NCBI GenBank assembly: GCA_012839295.1
Contig: DUNO01000048.1
Coordinates: 1-64,000 of the forward strand
Reading direction: 5' to 3'
Length of the DNA stretch: 64,000 bases
DNA from: Clostridiales bacterium
GTDB taxonomy: Bacteria > Bacillota > Clostridia > Lachnospirales > Lachnospiraceae
Below, one piece after another: positions 19,561-28,649 of the stretch; position 1 is the stretch's first letter, and every line of letters starts with the position of its first letter. Below the pieces are notes generated by a model. That model was not told the origin of the DNA. It worked only from the letters and a program-made list of their open reading frames with translations, and did not search any database. A program made the position numbers and the translations under genes.

Positions 19561-21330
19561 CTACCTATATCCAACGATATTCATTTTTAGAAGAATTGTA
19601 ATTCCGCCCTCATCATTATTATTTCTTATTAAATACGAAAATTTATCTCCGTAGTATATACTTAACCTCATTAAGGTTCCGCTTAAGCCCATCCCCCCAA
19701 AGGATACACTATTGGTAAAATCGTCTTCCCCACTTGACATTTTCATTTGCTTTATTTTTTCATCAATGGAATTAATCGTCTCCTCCGAAATTCCACAGCC
19801 ATTGTCTTTTATTTCAATAATCATTTCATTTCCCAACAGCACCGTATATACTTTGACGACTACCTGCTTTTTTTCCATAAGGCTGTAGCGTATGGCGTTT
19901 TCCACCAGGGGCTGGTAAGTCAGCTTAGGAATTAAAAGATTTTTTGCTTCTTCATCCAGAGTAAGCTCATATTCAAGCCTCTGGCGATACCGGCTCTTCA
20001 TAATGGCAAAATAAGCTTTTAAGTTATTTATTTCTTCCTTAATCTGTACTTCAGAAACTGCATAATCCGAGGAGTAACGTAAAATTTCTGTCAGGCTGTA
20101 GCAGGCATCTGCTGCGGCTTCTGTTTCTCCCTGCTCACACATATTTGCGATACTGCCTAAGGTATTGTATAAGAAATGGGGGCCTATTTCCGATTGTAAT
20201 ATGCTAAACAGGGTTTTTACCTGGGCCTCCTCCATTTTCTTCTGCCTTTTTATTGTTTCCTGTAACCGTTTTGTCATTTCATCAAAGGAATTGACCAATA
20301 TTTCTGTTTCACGGTCCCTTATCATGATAGGATTTTTTTCGTTTATATTATACAGGTCTGTAGAAGCCATCCTTTTTGTGAGGATATTAATGGGCTCCAT
20401 AACCCTCCTGGTTATAATAATGATATAAATCGTTGTTAACAGAATTAATAACACGGCAGATACCAGGATTCCAGTTAAAATACTCTGCATAGCATAGTTT
20501 AAAATCCCTTTTTCCAAAACAAATACTGCCCTGGCCGTATAATAATTGGAGGACACTGTATATAAGATTCTCTTATCCTCTTCCCTCACTTTTGTATACT
20601 GCTTTGTTTTGGCCGCAACTTCCCTGATATAGCTTTCCTCTGCCTCACTGTTGCTATAAAAAAAATCATCATTGTCCCCTGTAAATATAAGAACCTTTAG
20701 AAGGTTCCCATTCCATTTGATGTCACAGATCCGATTCATATAAAGCAGGTTTTGCTGGATTTCAATATAGCCAATAATAACGGCATTTTGGTCTTTAATC
20801 GGTTTTATCTCTGAAACCACCTGATCCTTGCTTGCCCTGTTCCAAAAATCCAAATCGGAGCTTAAAAATACCCTGCTGTTCATTACATTTAAATGATAAT
20901 ATTGCTGTATATATTCTGCCCGCCCTTTTACCAGCTCCTTGGAAGCATCCGTTTTTCCCATACTGCAGAATACCCCATTCTCCGAAAATACAGTGACCCG
21001 CCGTATATCATTTCTATTGATATAAGCATTGCTTAAAATCGTTTTAATTATTTCTTCATTCGCTTTATCAGGAGCAAGGCTATAAGCTTCCCAGGCCTTT
21101 ATAAATTCATTATTCGATAATACCTCTACAGTAACCTGTTCCATATTAGTAAGCCTGCTGTCTATTTGCTGCATGCTGGATTCCGATATCTGCCTAAGAT
21201 GGTTCATGCCTTCTTCATAAATCTTGTATTGGTTATATTTATAAAAAATAATCGCCAGAGAGCCAATCATAATGATAATCAGTAGGGCATAATTTATTGA
21301 CAGTCTGGTGCTCATGGTCCTCTTTTTCAT
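19561..21330 (-). CDS. YesM-type sensor histidine kinase
   Basis: A 589-aa membrane kinase. Membrane segments lie near residues 12-32 and 285-310 and flank an extracytoplasmic sensor domain. A HAMP region follows, then the His_kinase-type H-box SEIGPHFLYNTLGSI and an HATPase with N-box ENAIRY and G-boxes DNGCG and GGMGLSG. It senses an extracellular signal, probably sugar or binding-protein linked, and phosphorylates the adjacent YesN regulator. The TAG stop adjoins the regulator, so the pair is one operon. Two promoter/operator modules precede it (21434-21527). Confidence 0.92.
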   Translation of the reverse strand: MKKRTMSTRLSINYALLIIIMIGSLAIIFYKYNQYKIYEEGMNHLRQISESSMQQIDSRLTNMEQVTVEVLSNNEFIKAWEAYSLAPDKANEEIIKTILSNAYINRNDIRRVTVFSENGVFCSMGKTDASKELVKGRAEYIQQYYHLNVMNSRVFLSSDLDFWNRASKDQVVSEIKPIKDQNAVIIGYIEIQQNLLYMNRICDIKWNGNLLKVLIFTGDNDDFFYSNSEAEESYIREVAAKTKQYTKVREEDKRILYTVSSNYYTARAVFVLEKGILNYAMQSILTGILVSAVLLILLTTIYIIIITRRVMEPINILTKRMASTDLYNINEKNPIMIRDRETEILVNSFDEMTKRLQETIKRQKKMEEAQVKTLFSILQSEIGPHFLYNTLGSIANMCEQGETEAAADACYSLTEILRYSSDYAVSEVQIKEEINNLKAYFAIMKSRYRQRLEYELTLDEEAKNLLIPKLTYQPLVENAIRYSLMEKKQVVVKVYTVLLGNEMIIEIKDNGCGISEETINSIDEKIKQMKMSSGEDDFTNSVSFGGMGLSGTLMRLSIYYGDKFSYLIRNNNDEGGITILLKMNIVGYR

Positions 21331-21433
21331 AACCTCATCCTATCTGCTGCTTTTTCCTCATTATAATACAAGTTACCGGAAGTTGCATTCCAAACTTCTA
21401 ATAAAAGGCGCTGCACTTGCGCCGTGCATCTCG

Positions 21434-21527
21434 ATTATAAAGAACACATATTATGTTCCTATCAGGAGAGCTGACCGGATTTATGCCCAGGCTTCCGGAT
21501 TATAAAGAACATGTATTATGTCCCTAT
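21434..21527 (-). promoter_or_regulatory. Duplicated dyad-plus-minus-10 modules before the kinase
   Basis: Two 30-bp direct repeats (21433-21462 and 21498-21527, 27 of 30 identical) each contain, on the minus strand, a GGnACATAATA-type dyad ending TGTTC followed by TT and a perfect TATAAT (21439-21434 and 21504-21499). The dyad occupies the -35 region, as expected for an activator-dependent or repressed promoter. The start codon lies about 100 bases downstream, after a GGCGC/GCGCC hairpin (21409-21425). Confidence 0.55.
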
Positions 21528-21530
21528 AAT

Positions 21531-21586
21531 ATAAAAAGAGGGTTGTTGTACATCATCCTCAAGATAATTTAAACAACCCTCCTATA
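21531..21586 (-). terminator. Terminator of the sugar importer operon
   Basis: On the minus strand GGAGGGTTGTT pairs with AACAACCCTC, followed by TTTTTATATTA. It lies about 95 bases beyond the binding-protein stop codon and separates the importer operon from the two-component genes. The 21587-21677 gap contains A/T-rich short repeats of the TATATTGCTT type and no gene. Confidence 0.75.
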
Positions 21587-21677
21587 TATTGCTTCCTAGA
21601 TTTAACCAAATATATTGCTTCTTTCAATTTAACCAAGCATATTACTTTTTTAATTTAGTCAAATATTACTTCTTAAA

Positions 21678-22793
21678 TTAATAATCAAACCCGTCAACTG
21701 TTGTTACATCAAATACCAGGGCATCCCCTAATACACACATTTTGTCATGTATTTCTTTTTTTCCTAATCTTCCTGCTTCTATCGAGCTGGAATCAGAGGT
21801 AATATCACCGGTTACTAACTGATAGCCTGATTGCACTGCTAAATATCCCAGATCCATACAATTCCAAAGAACACCGGTATTTAAAGGATTTCCTTCATCC
21901 TTGATATATGTTTTTAAAGCATTGGGGGTTGCAAGCCCTGTTAAGGAAACCTTATCCTTATTAGGTTTGCTGGAAGCAGACTGATACTGTGCCCCTAAAG
22001 CAGGCGTTGCCATAGAGGAAAGTCCGATTGCTGCCTGGATTTTATCTTCTCCTTCTCCCATCCGGCTGATTAAGGTTGCGCATTCACTATTCACCTTTGT
22101 TTCATCCGTTCCCGGGAAATATACATCAGTTTCTTCATTTTTGATTACCATAAACTTATAGGCATCCGTTGCTAACAGCTCATTCATAGCTGCCTGCCAG
22201 GCTGTTTGGTTTGCATCCGTTCCGCTGCTGGATACAAGAGCGATATTTGCCTTCTGTGAATCCCCATAACCCTTTTCCTTCAGATCACGTGCTGCTGCGT
22301 CAAGAAGTCCCTTCGCTGCTGCTTCTGCCGTAATCTGGTTTACGAATAAATCCCTTGCATCTTCCTGGGCATCTGCATCAAAGGTTACTACTTTAATTCC
22401 GGCAGCCTGTGCTTTTTTCAGTGTAGGCGCGATTGCAGTGGGGTCATTGGGTGATACTATAATAACATTCACCTTTTGTGCAATCCATCCTTCCAGAATA
22501 TCCACCTGCTTTTGATTGGTTGCCTGGTCCTGGGAAGGTCCATCATAAAACAAGGTGATCCCTAATTCATCAGCCGCTTCCTCCGCACCGATTTTACAAG
22601 CGTCAAAGTAATTTTCTCCTTTGAATTTTGGAAGCATCGCTACAATAACTTCTTTCTTTCCGGACTCCTCCGTCTTACTGTCTACTCCGGTTTTTACAGT
22701 CGTATCTGTCTTGGAACAGCCTAACAGGGACGGAACCAGCAAAGCTCCCAGCAGCAAAGCTGCCATACATTTTTTTAAGTTTCTCTTTCTCAT
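21678..22793 (-). CDS. RhaS/LsrB-type sugar-binding lipoprotein
   Basis: A 371-aa periplasmic-binding-type lipoprotein; it captures a sugar or autoinducer-2-like ligand for the importer. Signal peptide with lipobox SLLGC (Cys about 26) and a periplasmic_binding_4 fold. YDGPSQDQATNQKQVD, NVIIVSPNDP, VVTFDADAQ and GLATPNALKTYI align well with the pattern of RhaS and LsrB proteins. The ligand cannot be decided: L-rhamnose and AI-2 are both plausible, and a rhamnosidase locus lies 16 kb away. It is the last gene of the importer operon and is followed by a terminator. Confidence 0.88.
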   Translation of the reverse strand: MRKRNLKKCMAALLLGALLVPSLLGCSKTDTTVKTGVDSKTEESGKKEVIVAMLPKFKGENYFDACKIGAEEAADELGITLFYDGPSQDQATNQKQVDILEGWIAQKVNVIIVSPNDPTAIAPTLKKAQAAGIKVVTFDADAQEDARDLFVNQITAEAAAKGLLDAAARDLKEKGYGDSQKANIALVSSSGTDANQTAWQAAMNELLATDAYKFMVIKNEETDVYFPGTDETKVNSECATLISRMGEGEDKIQAAIGLSSMATPALGAQYQSASSKPNKDKVSLTGLATPNALKTYIKDEGNPLNTGVLWNCMDLGYLAVQSGYQLVTGDITSDSSSIEAGRLGKKEIHDKMCVLGDALVFDVTTVDGFDY

Positions 22794-22844
22794 AATACTA
22801 CCACCCTTTCTTTAATATAATATATTTTTTAATAATACCTTCCC

Positions 22845-23831
22845 CTAAATAAGTTCCTCTTTTTCATTTATCTTAACAACTGTTTTTCGCTTTGTCCTTT
22901 CATTGATAATGGCATAGGATATTAATGCAATAATCAATACACTTCCCTGAACTATCGTTTGTATATCAATCGGGATATTCAGTACCGTAAGCCCGCTATT
23001 TAGGGTTGCTATAATCAAGGTTCCAAGTATGGTTCCTTTCATATCTCCAATTCCACCATTGATACTCGTTCCTCCAAGCACTACAATCGTAATAACCTTC
23101 ATGTTAAAGCCGATCCCTGCATCATATTTAATGCTTGTAAACCTTCCCAGCCAGATAAAGGCAACCAGTCCGCACATAAGTCCGCAAACTGTGTAAATAC
23201 CTATCAATATTTTTTCAGTATTAATTCCCGCATATCTTACAGCATCTGAATTTAAACCGATCCCATACAAGGCCCTTCCCAATATTGACCTGCTGAGGAT
23301 TACTACAAATAAAGCTGCCAACAATAGAAATAACCATATTTGTAAAGGAATGCCGGCTATGGACGTATTCCCCATAAATTCACTAAATCCATAGGAGTAA
23401 ATGCTTCCTCCCTTTGAGATTCCTCTTCCTAACCCCAGGAACAGGAACATGGTTGCCAAAGTAGCTACCATGGGGGATATTTTTATCTTAGCAATTAAAA
23501 TCCCGTTGACAAATCCACATACCAAGCCTGTAAATAAGGTAATCATGATTGCTCCACCAGCTCCCAGAAAGGGAGCCGATATCCCTCCAAGCATTGCAGC
23601 AAGGACCATAATATTCCCTACGGACAAGTCAATCCCTCCGGTAATAATAATCAAGGTCATCGGAAGAGCTACGATAGCAATTTCTACAATATTTCTTAGC
23701 ATCACATTGATAATATAAGGAGCCGATAAAAAGGAAGGATTTTTTAGGGCAATTGCCGCAAATATAAGAATCCAGATTCCAAACAGGGCTTTATTAAATG
23801 TGAATTTTAAAATTTTTCTTTTTCCGTTCAT
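22845..23831 (-). CDS. RbsC-type sugar ABC permease (second permease)
   Basis: A 328-aa inner-membrane permease of the BPD_transp_2 (RbsC/LsrCD/RhaPQ) class with eight to ten membrane segments. The class signature is GGIDLSVGNIMVLAAM near residue 65 and VLGGTSINGGIGDMKGTILG near residue 255. It forms a heterodimer with the permease encoded upstream; two different permeases per system is the RhaPQ and LsrCD arrangement. The gap to its partner is 15 bases. Confidence 0.92.
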   Translation of the reverse strand: MNGKRKILKFTFNKALFGIWILIFAAIALKNPSFLSAPYIINVMLRNIVEIAIVALPMTLIIITGGIDLSVGNIMVLAAMLGGISAPFLGAGGAIMITLFTGLVCGFVNGILIAKIKISPMVATLATMFLFLGLGRGISKGGSIYSYGFSEFMGNTSIAGIPLQIWLFLLLAALFVVILSRSILGRALYGIGLNSDAVRYAGINTEKILIGIYTVCGLMCGLVAFIWLGRFTSIKYDAGIGFNMKVITIVVLGGTSINGGIGDMKGTILGTLIIATLNSGLTVLNIPIDIQTIVQGSVLIIALISYAIINERTKRKTVVKINEKEELI

Positions 23832-23846
23832 TTCTCACCACCTGCC

Positions 23847-24812
23847 TTATTCTGCACTCATGCAAAGCTTCCTTTTTCTCTTCCTATATTTCGCTGTACT
23901 AACAACTACCGATACAATAATAATCGTTCCTTTGATTGCATCAGACCAGTTTGGGGAAATGCCCAGGTAATTAATTGCAGGAGCGATGACCGCCAGGATA
24001 AGCGCCCCGATTACCGTGCCAAAAATTCTTCCGGAGCCTCCCGCAGTATTGGTTCCACCTAATACCACGGCTGCTATAAATGTCATTTCCAGGCCGCTTC
24101 CCATGGTTGTCGTAACCCTTTGCCCTGCTGTCGCTATAATTACTGCCGTGATTCCAAATAATGCCCCCGCTATGGCATAGGTCTGTACGATTGTTTTATT
24201 TACATTAATCCCGGATAGCCTCGCACCTGTCCTATTATTCCCTATGGCATATAATTTTTTAGAAAACCTGGAATACCTCATAAACAGGATAAAAACCACT
24301 GTTACAATAAGACACATAAAAAGGCTCAGGGGAATCATTCCAAATAGCTTTGCGTCAAAGGCAAGCCAGGTAAAGCTTGCCGGCAGATCATAAATAGAGC
24401 CCTCCACTACCAGGGGCAGAACCCCCTGGAAGATCTGGGTTGTTGCAAGGGTTGCAACAATTGCAGGTATTTTCAGGCTTGTAATAAATAAACCATTTAA
24501 AGTGCTCAGTATTACCCCGGCCAGCATGGCTATGGGCAATAACAATCCAAATGGAAGCCCTATTTTTCCAAAGGCTGCTATAACAATACATACCACGGAG
24601 ATTAATGCCCCTGTGGATACATCAATGTTGGATGTAATAATAATCATATTCATGCCTATGGAAGCTATTAAAATATAGCTATAGGCATTTAACAAGCTAA
24701 TAACATTATTTATCGAATAAAATCCTTTTGCCCAGATACCTAAGACCGCCAATATTAGCATTAAGAATAATCCCAGATATGCTTCCGATGTCAGGGCTTT
24801 TTTATTAATCAT
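23847..24812 (-). CDS. RbsC-type sugar ABC permease (first permease)
   Basis: A 321-aa membrane permease of the same class as its neighbour, with TSNIDVSTGALISVVCIV and VLGGTNTAGGSGRIFGTVIG motifs. The reading frame extends to 24887, but AGAGAGG lies 9 bases before the ATG at 24812 and the protein then starts MINKKALTSEAYLGLFL, as normal for the family. It pairs with the second permease to form the channel of the importer. Confidence 0.9.
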   Translation of the reverse strand: MINKKALTSEAYLGLFLMLILAVLGIWAKGFYSINNVISLLNAYSYILIASIGMNMIIITSNIDVSTGALISVVCIVIAAFGKIGLPFGLLLPIAMLAGVILSTLNGLFITSLKIPAIVATLATTQIFQGVLPLVVEGSIYDLPASFTWLAFDAKLFGMIPLSLFMCLIVTVVFILFMRYSRFSKKLYAIGNNRTGARLSGINVNKTIVQTYAIAGALFGITAVIIATAGQRVTTTMGSGLEMTFIAAVVLGGTNTAGGSGRIFGTVIGALILAVIAPAINYLGISPNWSDAIKGTIIIVSVVVSTAKYRKRKRKLCMSAE

Positions 24813-24890
24813 CACAGATACCTCTCTTCTTAAACGGATACTCCCGGCTCCCCTGCACGCGTGGCTGATTTTCCGGGAGTACTCCAAACT

Positions 24891-26399
24891 TTATACTCTC
24901 TCAGATTCCAGCTCTAATGCAAGTATTTTTTCCTGGGTAACCTCTTCCCTGTCAAAGCAACCTACAAGCCTACCCTCTTTCATTACATAAATCCGGTCGC
25001 ACATCCCTATTAATTCCGGTAATTCTGATGAAACCATAATGATAGTCAGGCCTTTTTGGGTAAGCTCACTTATGATTCTATGGATTTCCGCTTTTGCATT
25101 TACATCCACACCCCGTGTCGGTTCATCCAAAATAAGGATCTTCGGCTTTAATGCCAATGCTTTTGCTACGGATACCTTCTGCTGATTGCCGCCGGAAAGG
25201 TTTTTTACTAAAAATCTCGAATTGGGAGCCTTAATTCCGATCTCCTGTATGTACTCTGCTCCAACCTCGCCTTCCTTTTTCCTGTCCAAAAGGCTCAATT
25301 GATTTGCAAAGTTCTTTAACTGGGGCAATGTGATATTTTGTTCAATGCTCATTTCTGTAATTAGCCCATATTTGCCCCTGTCTTCTGAAACATATACGAT
25401 TCCGTGGCTTTTGGCATCCTTATAATTTCGGATCTCAATTTTTTTCCCATCCAAATGAATTTCTCCTGCCGCATGTCCGGTAAAACCGCAGACAGACTCC
25501 ATTAATTCTGTTCTTCCTGCCCCCGCCAGACCTGCAAAGCCAAGGATCTCACCCTTTCTTACATGAAAGGATATATTATCTAAGAACCCATCATCATAAT
25601 AGCCCTTGACCCTGAATATTTCTTCTCCTATCTCTGTTTCCGTTTTAGGATAATAGGATCCCATTTTTCTTCCGACCATTTCAGCAACCAGTTCGTCTTT
25701 ATTCGTATTCTTCACAGCCTTTGTGGAAATGTATTGGCCATCCCGGATTACCGTAACCCTGTCACACATCTCAAAGATTTCTTCCAGTCGGTGGCTTATA
25801 TATACAATTCCAAAGCCCTCTTTTTTTAGGTTTGAGATTATTTGGAATAATGCAGTGACCTCTCTCTGGGTTAAGCAGGCTGTCGGCTCGTCGAAAATGA
25901 TAATATTAGCATTAAAGGTAAGTGCCTTGGCGATTTCCACCATCTGCTTCCCGGCAACCCCCAGGTTTTTTATCTGCTCATTTAAATTCATTTCCGTGTT
26001 TAGCCTTTGAAATATTTCATTTGCCTTATGCCTCATTGTTTCATAATCAATAACAGAAATCAGCCCAACCTTTTTACTGACCTCATGGCCTAAAAACAAA
26101 TTATCCAATACCGTCATTTCCTCAAAAAGACTGGTCTCCTGAAAAATAATAGAAACCCCTTTTTCATATGCTTCCATTGGATTATGAAATTCTACCAAGG
26201 TTCCGTTTACAGACATGGTTCCTTCTTCCGGTTGATGGACGCCACACACCACCTTCATTAAGGTTGACTTACCCGCCCCGTTTTCTCCGCATATGGCATG
26301 CACCTCTCCGCTTTTCAAATTAAAATCTATCCCATTTAACGCCTTTACTCCTGGAAAAGCTTTCACAATATTTTTTAATTCTAATATTGTTTCTTCCAC
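24891..26399 (-). CDS. RbsA-type sugar ABC ATPase with two cassettes
   Basis: A 502-aa duplicated ATPase that energises sugar uptake. The first cassette has Walker A GENGAGKST near residue 38 and Walker B IIFDEPTA. The second has the degenerate P-loop GLAGAGRTE usual in RbsA-class proteins, signature LSGGNQQK and Walker B LILDEPTRG. The first signature is altered to LGVAGKQMVEIAKAL. It is the first gene of the ATPase-permease-permease-binding-protein operon; the regulon motif lies 70-100 bases upstream. Confidence 0.93.
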   Translation of the reverse strand: MEETILELKNIVKAFPGVKALNGIDFNLKSGEVHAICGENGAGKSTLMKVVCGVHQPEEGTMSVNGTLVEFHNPMEAYEKGVSIIFQETSLFEEMTVLDNLFLGHEVSKKVGLISVIDYETMRHKANEIFQRLNTEMNLNEQIKNLGVAGKQMVEIAKALTFNANIIIFDEPTACLTQREVTALFQIISNLKKEGFGIVYISHRLEEIFEMCDRVTVIRDGQYISTKAVKNTNKDELVAEMVGRKMGSYYPKTETEIGEEIFRVKGYYDDGFLDNISFHVRKGEILGFAGLAGAGRTELMESVCGFTGHAAGEIHLDGKKIEIRNYKDAKSHGIVYVSEDRGKYGLITEMSIEQNITLPQLKNFANQLSLLDRKKEGEVGAEYIQEIGIKAPNSRFLVKNLSGGNQQKVSVAKALALKPKILILDEPTRGVDVNAKAEIHRIISELTQKGLTIIMVSSELPELIGMCDRIYVMKEGRLVGCFDREEVTQEKILALELESERV

Positions 26400-26468
26400 T
26401 CCTACTCCTCCTGTCTCCTCTGGCCCCTTATTTAATACATTTCAATTTTACATAGGATTACTTTTTAA

Positions 26469-26500
26469 GTACATGTAAAATCTAAAACGAAATATATAAT
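26469..26500 (-). promoter_or_regulatory. Regulon motif upstream of the sugar importer operon
   Basis: GTACATGTAAAATC (26469-26482, plus strand) with ATATAAT beginning 25 bases from its start (26494-26500), the same arrangement as at 18752-18783. No other similarity extends between the two regions, so conservation of these blocks and their spacing is likely functional. The start codon is at 26399. Confidence 0.55.
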
Positions 26501-26551
26501 TTACAAATGTATGTAATCAGCGCGCCAGCCATCTTTGGTCAAAAAGGCAAA

Positions 26552-26592
26552 TAAAAACCCCTGTAATCATTGACAATCCATTAATTACAGGG
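26552..26592 (-). terminator. Terminator after rex-lysR
   Basis: CCCTGTAAT (26559-26567) and ATTACAGGG (26584-26592) are perfect arms; on the minus strand the stem runs into GGTTTTTAT. It lies about 125 bases beyond the LysR stop codon. The 26593-26715 stretch shows no gene. Confidence 0.8.
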
Positions 26593-26715
26593 ATGAAATA
26601 ACTTTTTAGTTCTTTCTGTCCTTCGGTGTGGAATTTTGGAATTCGGGCTTTCGATACCAAGGGGGAATTTCACATCTTCCATCAAATTTCAACGCTATCC
26701 GTCGATGGATATAAT

Positions 26716-27654
26716 TCACCTATACTCTTTAAAGGTCACTTCATTCTTAGCCTCTGATAATTTATCGATAAATTTCCTGTCCAGCTCCGTGAGCTTGTAA
26801 TCCTTCGGATAAATAAATACATCCTTATAGCGCTGCCCGGATGCCTTGCACCTCCGTTGTATTAAATCATAGCGCTGCAGCCATTTTTCAGGTATCGGGG
26901 AGACCCACATATAGGTGGTAGGTATCGTAGATAACAGATCATACTGGCTGCATCTTTCATATACATAGATGCACTTCGGGGATTTCGCTGCCGCGTCCGG
27001 TTTTGCACTGTTATTTTGCATGATATAAGGGATGCTGGTATCCCCATGTGCAATCTCAGTATATTTCCTGAGCTCCCGGTAATCCAGCCTCTCCTCTTTT
27101 GCCAGGGGGTGCTTCCCGGACATGAGCACCAGGTATTCAAATTCCCAGATGGGCTCGAAGCGCAGCTGCTTTTCAGACAAATAATCCACAAAATAATTCT
27201 CATACTCCGTCTGATAGCGTATGATTCCCAAATTAAAGGGTCCGTCTATGATATTATTGATCACCTGAATTGAGTTTGTCTCCTGCACATTTGCACGGAT
27301 ACCCTTATCCTGGTCCAGTTCGGCAATAAAATTTGTAATGGCGTCCGCTATATAGCTGCCCCTGGGAATGGATATGTTGAAATTCTGTGCATCCAGGTCA
27401 GCCGTATCCGACAAGGCTTCCATCTTCTCTATCTGGTTCAGCACATTCCTTGCATAAGATAAGAATTTTATTCCTTTCTGTGTCGGCGTCACACCCTTGG
27501 AGGTTCGCTCAAATATGGTAAAGCCAAGGGAATCCTCCAGCTCCTTGATCGCCTTGCTTAAGCTGGGCTGCCCCATATATAAATTCTCTGCCGCCTGTGT
27601 GATGGAACAGGTCCGCTCCACTTCAATTGCATATTTTAAATGTTGTGTATTCAT
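26716..27654 (-). CDS. LysR-family transcriptional regulator
   Basis: A 312-aa regulator. The N-terminal winged helix-turn-helix SITQAAENLYMGQPSLSKAIKELE is clear; the effector-binding domain follows from about residue 90. It has a long linker region and a basic C-terminus. It lies 48 bases after rex and is probably cotranscribed with it, an unusual partner for a LysR protein, which is normally divergent from its target. Target and ligand are unknown. Confidence 0.9.
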   Translation of the reverse strand: MNTQHLKYAIEVERTCSITQAAENLYMGQPSLSKAIKELEDSLGFTIFERTSKGVTPTQKGIKFLSYARNVLNQIEKMEALSDTADLDAQNFNISIPRGSYIADAITNFIAELDQDKGIRANVQETNSIQVINNIIDGPFNLGIIRYQTEYENYFVDYLSEKQLRFEPIWEFEYLVLMSGKHPLAKEERLDYRELRKYTEIAHGDTSIPYIMQNNSAKPDAAAKSPKCIYVYERCSQYDLLSTIPTTYMWVSPIPEKWLQRYDLIQRRCKASGQRYKDVFIYPKDYKLTELDRKFIDKLSEAKNEVTFKEYR

Positions 27655-27702
27655 ATTCCTTCCAACTTTCTATGCTTTTACATTTTTAATCCTTCAGAAG
27701 GA

Positions 27703-28356
27703 TTAAGCTTCAGCCCCAAGAGCCTGCTTCAGATGGTTTGACAGCATTGCCAGGGATGCAGCCAGGTTTTCATTCTGGACCAGGATGTGGTCCGGTACGG
27801 ATAGATGTACCGGGGCAAAATTCCAGATGGCAAGGACCCCACCGGCTACCAGCTGGTCACATACTACCTGCGCCCGGTATGCAGGCACTGTTATGATGCC
27901 GATATGAATCTTCATCCTCCTGCAAAGGTTACTGATTTTATCTGCTGCCAATATCTTGATTCCGTTAATATCCGTACCTATGCGGTCCGCATCCGTATCA
28001 AAGGCTGCAACAATTTTAAGTCCATAATCCTGAAAGCCCTCATGTGTCATGATAGCGTGGGCAAGTGAACCGGCGCCGACAATGACGGCTTCATCCGAGT
28101 TATTATAACCTAGGAGCTCCTCCATGCTGTCTAATAATTCTGCCACATTAAAACCGGTTTTCGGTTTCCCCTTGGCAGAATAAACCGCCGCAAAATCCTT
28201 CCGAACTTGTACCTCATTCAAATTCAGCAGCTCCGCAATCTTTGGAGCCGATACCGTCTCAATCCTTTGTTCCTGCAATACCCTCAGCTGCTGTATATAA
28301 TATGGCATCCTGTATAACGCCTGGGTTGTTACCACTTGTCTTACATTCTCAATCAT
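27703..28356 (-). CDS. rex: Redox-sensing transcriptional repressor Rex
   Basis: A 217-aa Rex protein. The N-terminal winged helix (LRVLQEQRIETVSAPKIAEL) includes the conserved QVRKDFA recognition segment, followed by a Rossmann domain with GAGSLAHAI and AAFDTDADRIG, and a domain-swapped C-terminal helix. It represses fermentative genes when NADH is low and lets go when NADH binds. No clear TTGTTAA-type site could be seen in the flanking gaps, so autoregulation is not shown. Confidence 0.93.
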   Translation of the reverse strand: MIENVRQVVTTQALYRMPYYIQQLRVLQEQRIETVSAPKIAELLNLNEVQVRKDFAAVYSAKGKPKTGFNVAELLDSMEELLGYNNSDEAVIVGAGSLAHAIMTHEGFQDYGLKIVAAFDTDADRIGTDINGIKILAADKISNLCRRMKIHIGIITVPAYRAQVVCDQLVAGGVLAIWNFAPVHLSVPDHILVQNENLAASLAMLSNHLKQALGAEA

Positions 28357-28548
28357 TTCAAGCCTCCTTCTTTTTAGGAGGATTTAGCCTCCTTTTCGAC
28401 TATATATCGATATTATAATACTGATATCCCCAACAGTCAATATAAGTCTAACCAAGTATGCAACAATGCACCTTCTCCATCAAAACTCCGGTAGGGTAAT
28501 TTTAAGAAAAGGATTGCACTTCCAGCCTTATTCCCGTATCATAATAAA

Positions 28549-28593
28549 GAGCACCCAATGCATTCATCATATTCCTATGCATTATAGGTGCTC
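28549..28593 (+). promoter_or_regulatory. Hairpin in the drug-exporter leader
   Basis: GAGCACC(C)AATGCAT (28549-28563) pairs with ATGCATTATAGGTGCTC (28577-28593) with a two-base bulge. It lies about 60 bases before the MFS start and has no T-run on the plus strand. It could be an attenuator fold, a regulator site, or the end of a rex-side transcript. The rest of the 28357-28649 gap shows nothing definite. Confidence 0.4.
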
Positions 28594-28649
28594 CGTATTT
28601 ATCAGTATTTAAGGAGGCCAAAGCTTCCACAAAGAAGGAGACTTTACCT

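Noticed and set aside
28357-28649. Rex operator before rex or the drug exporter
   Set aside because: No TTGTTAA-N-TTAACAA-type palindrome could be seen in the gap.
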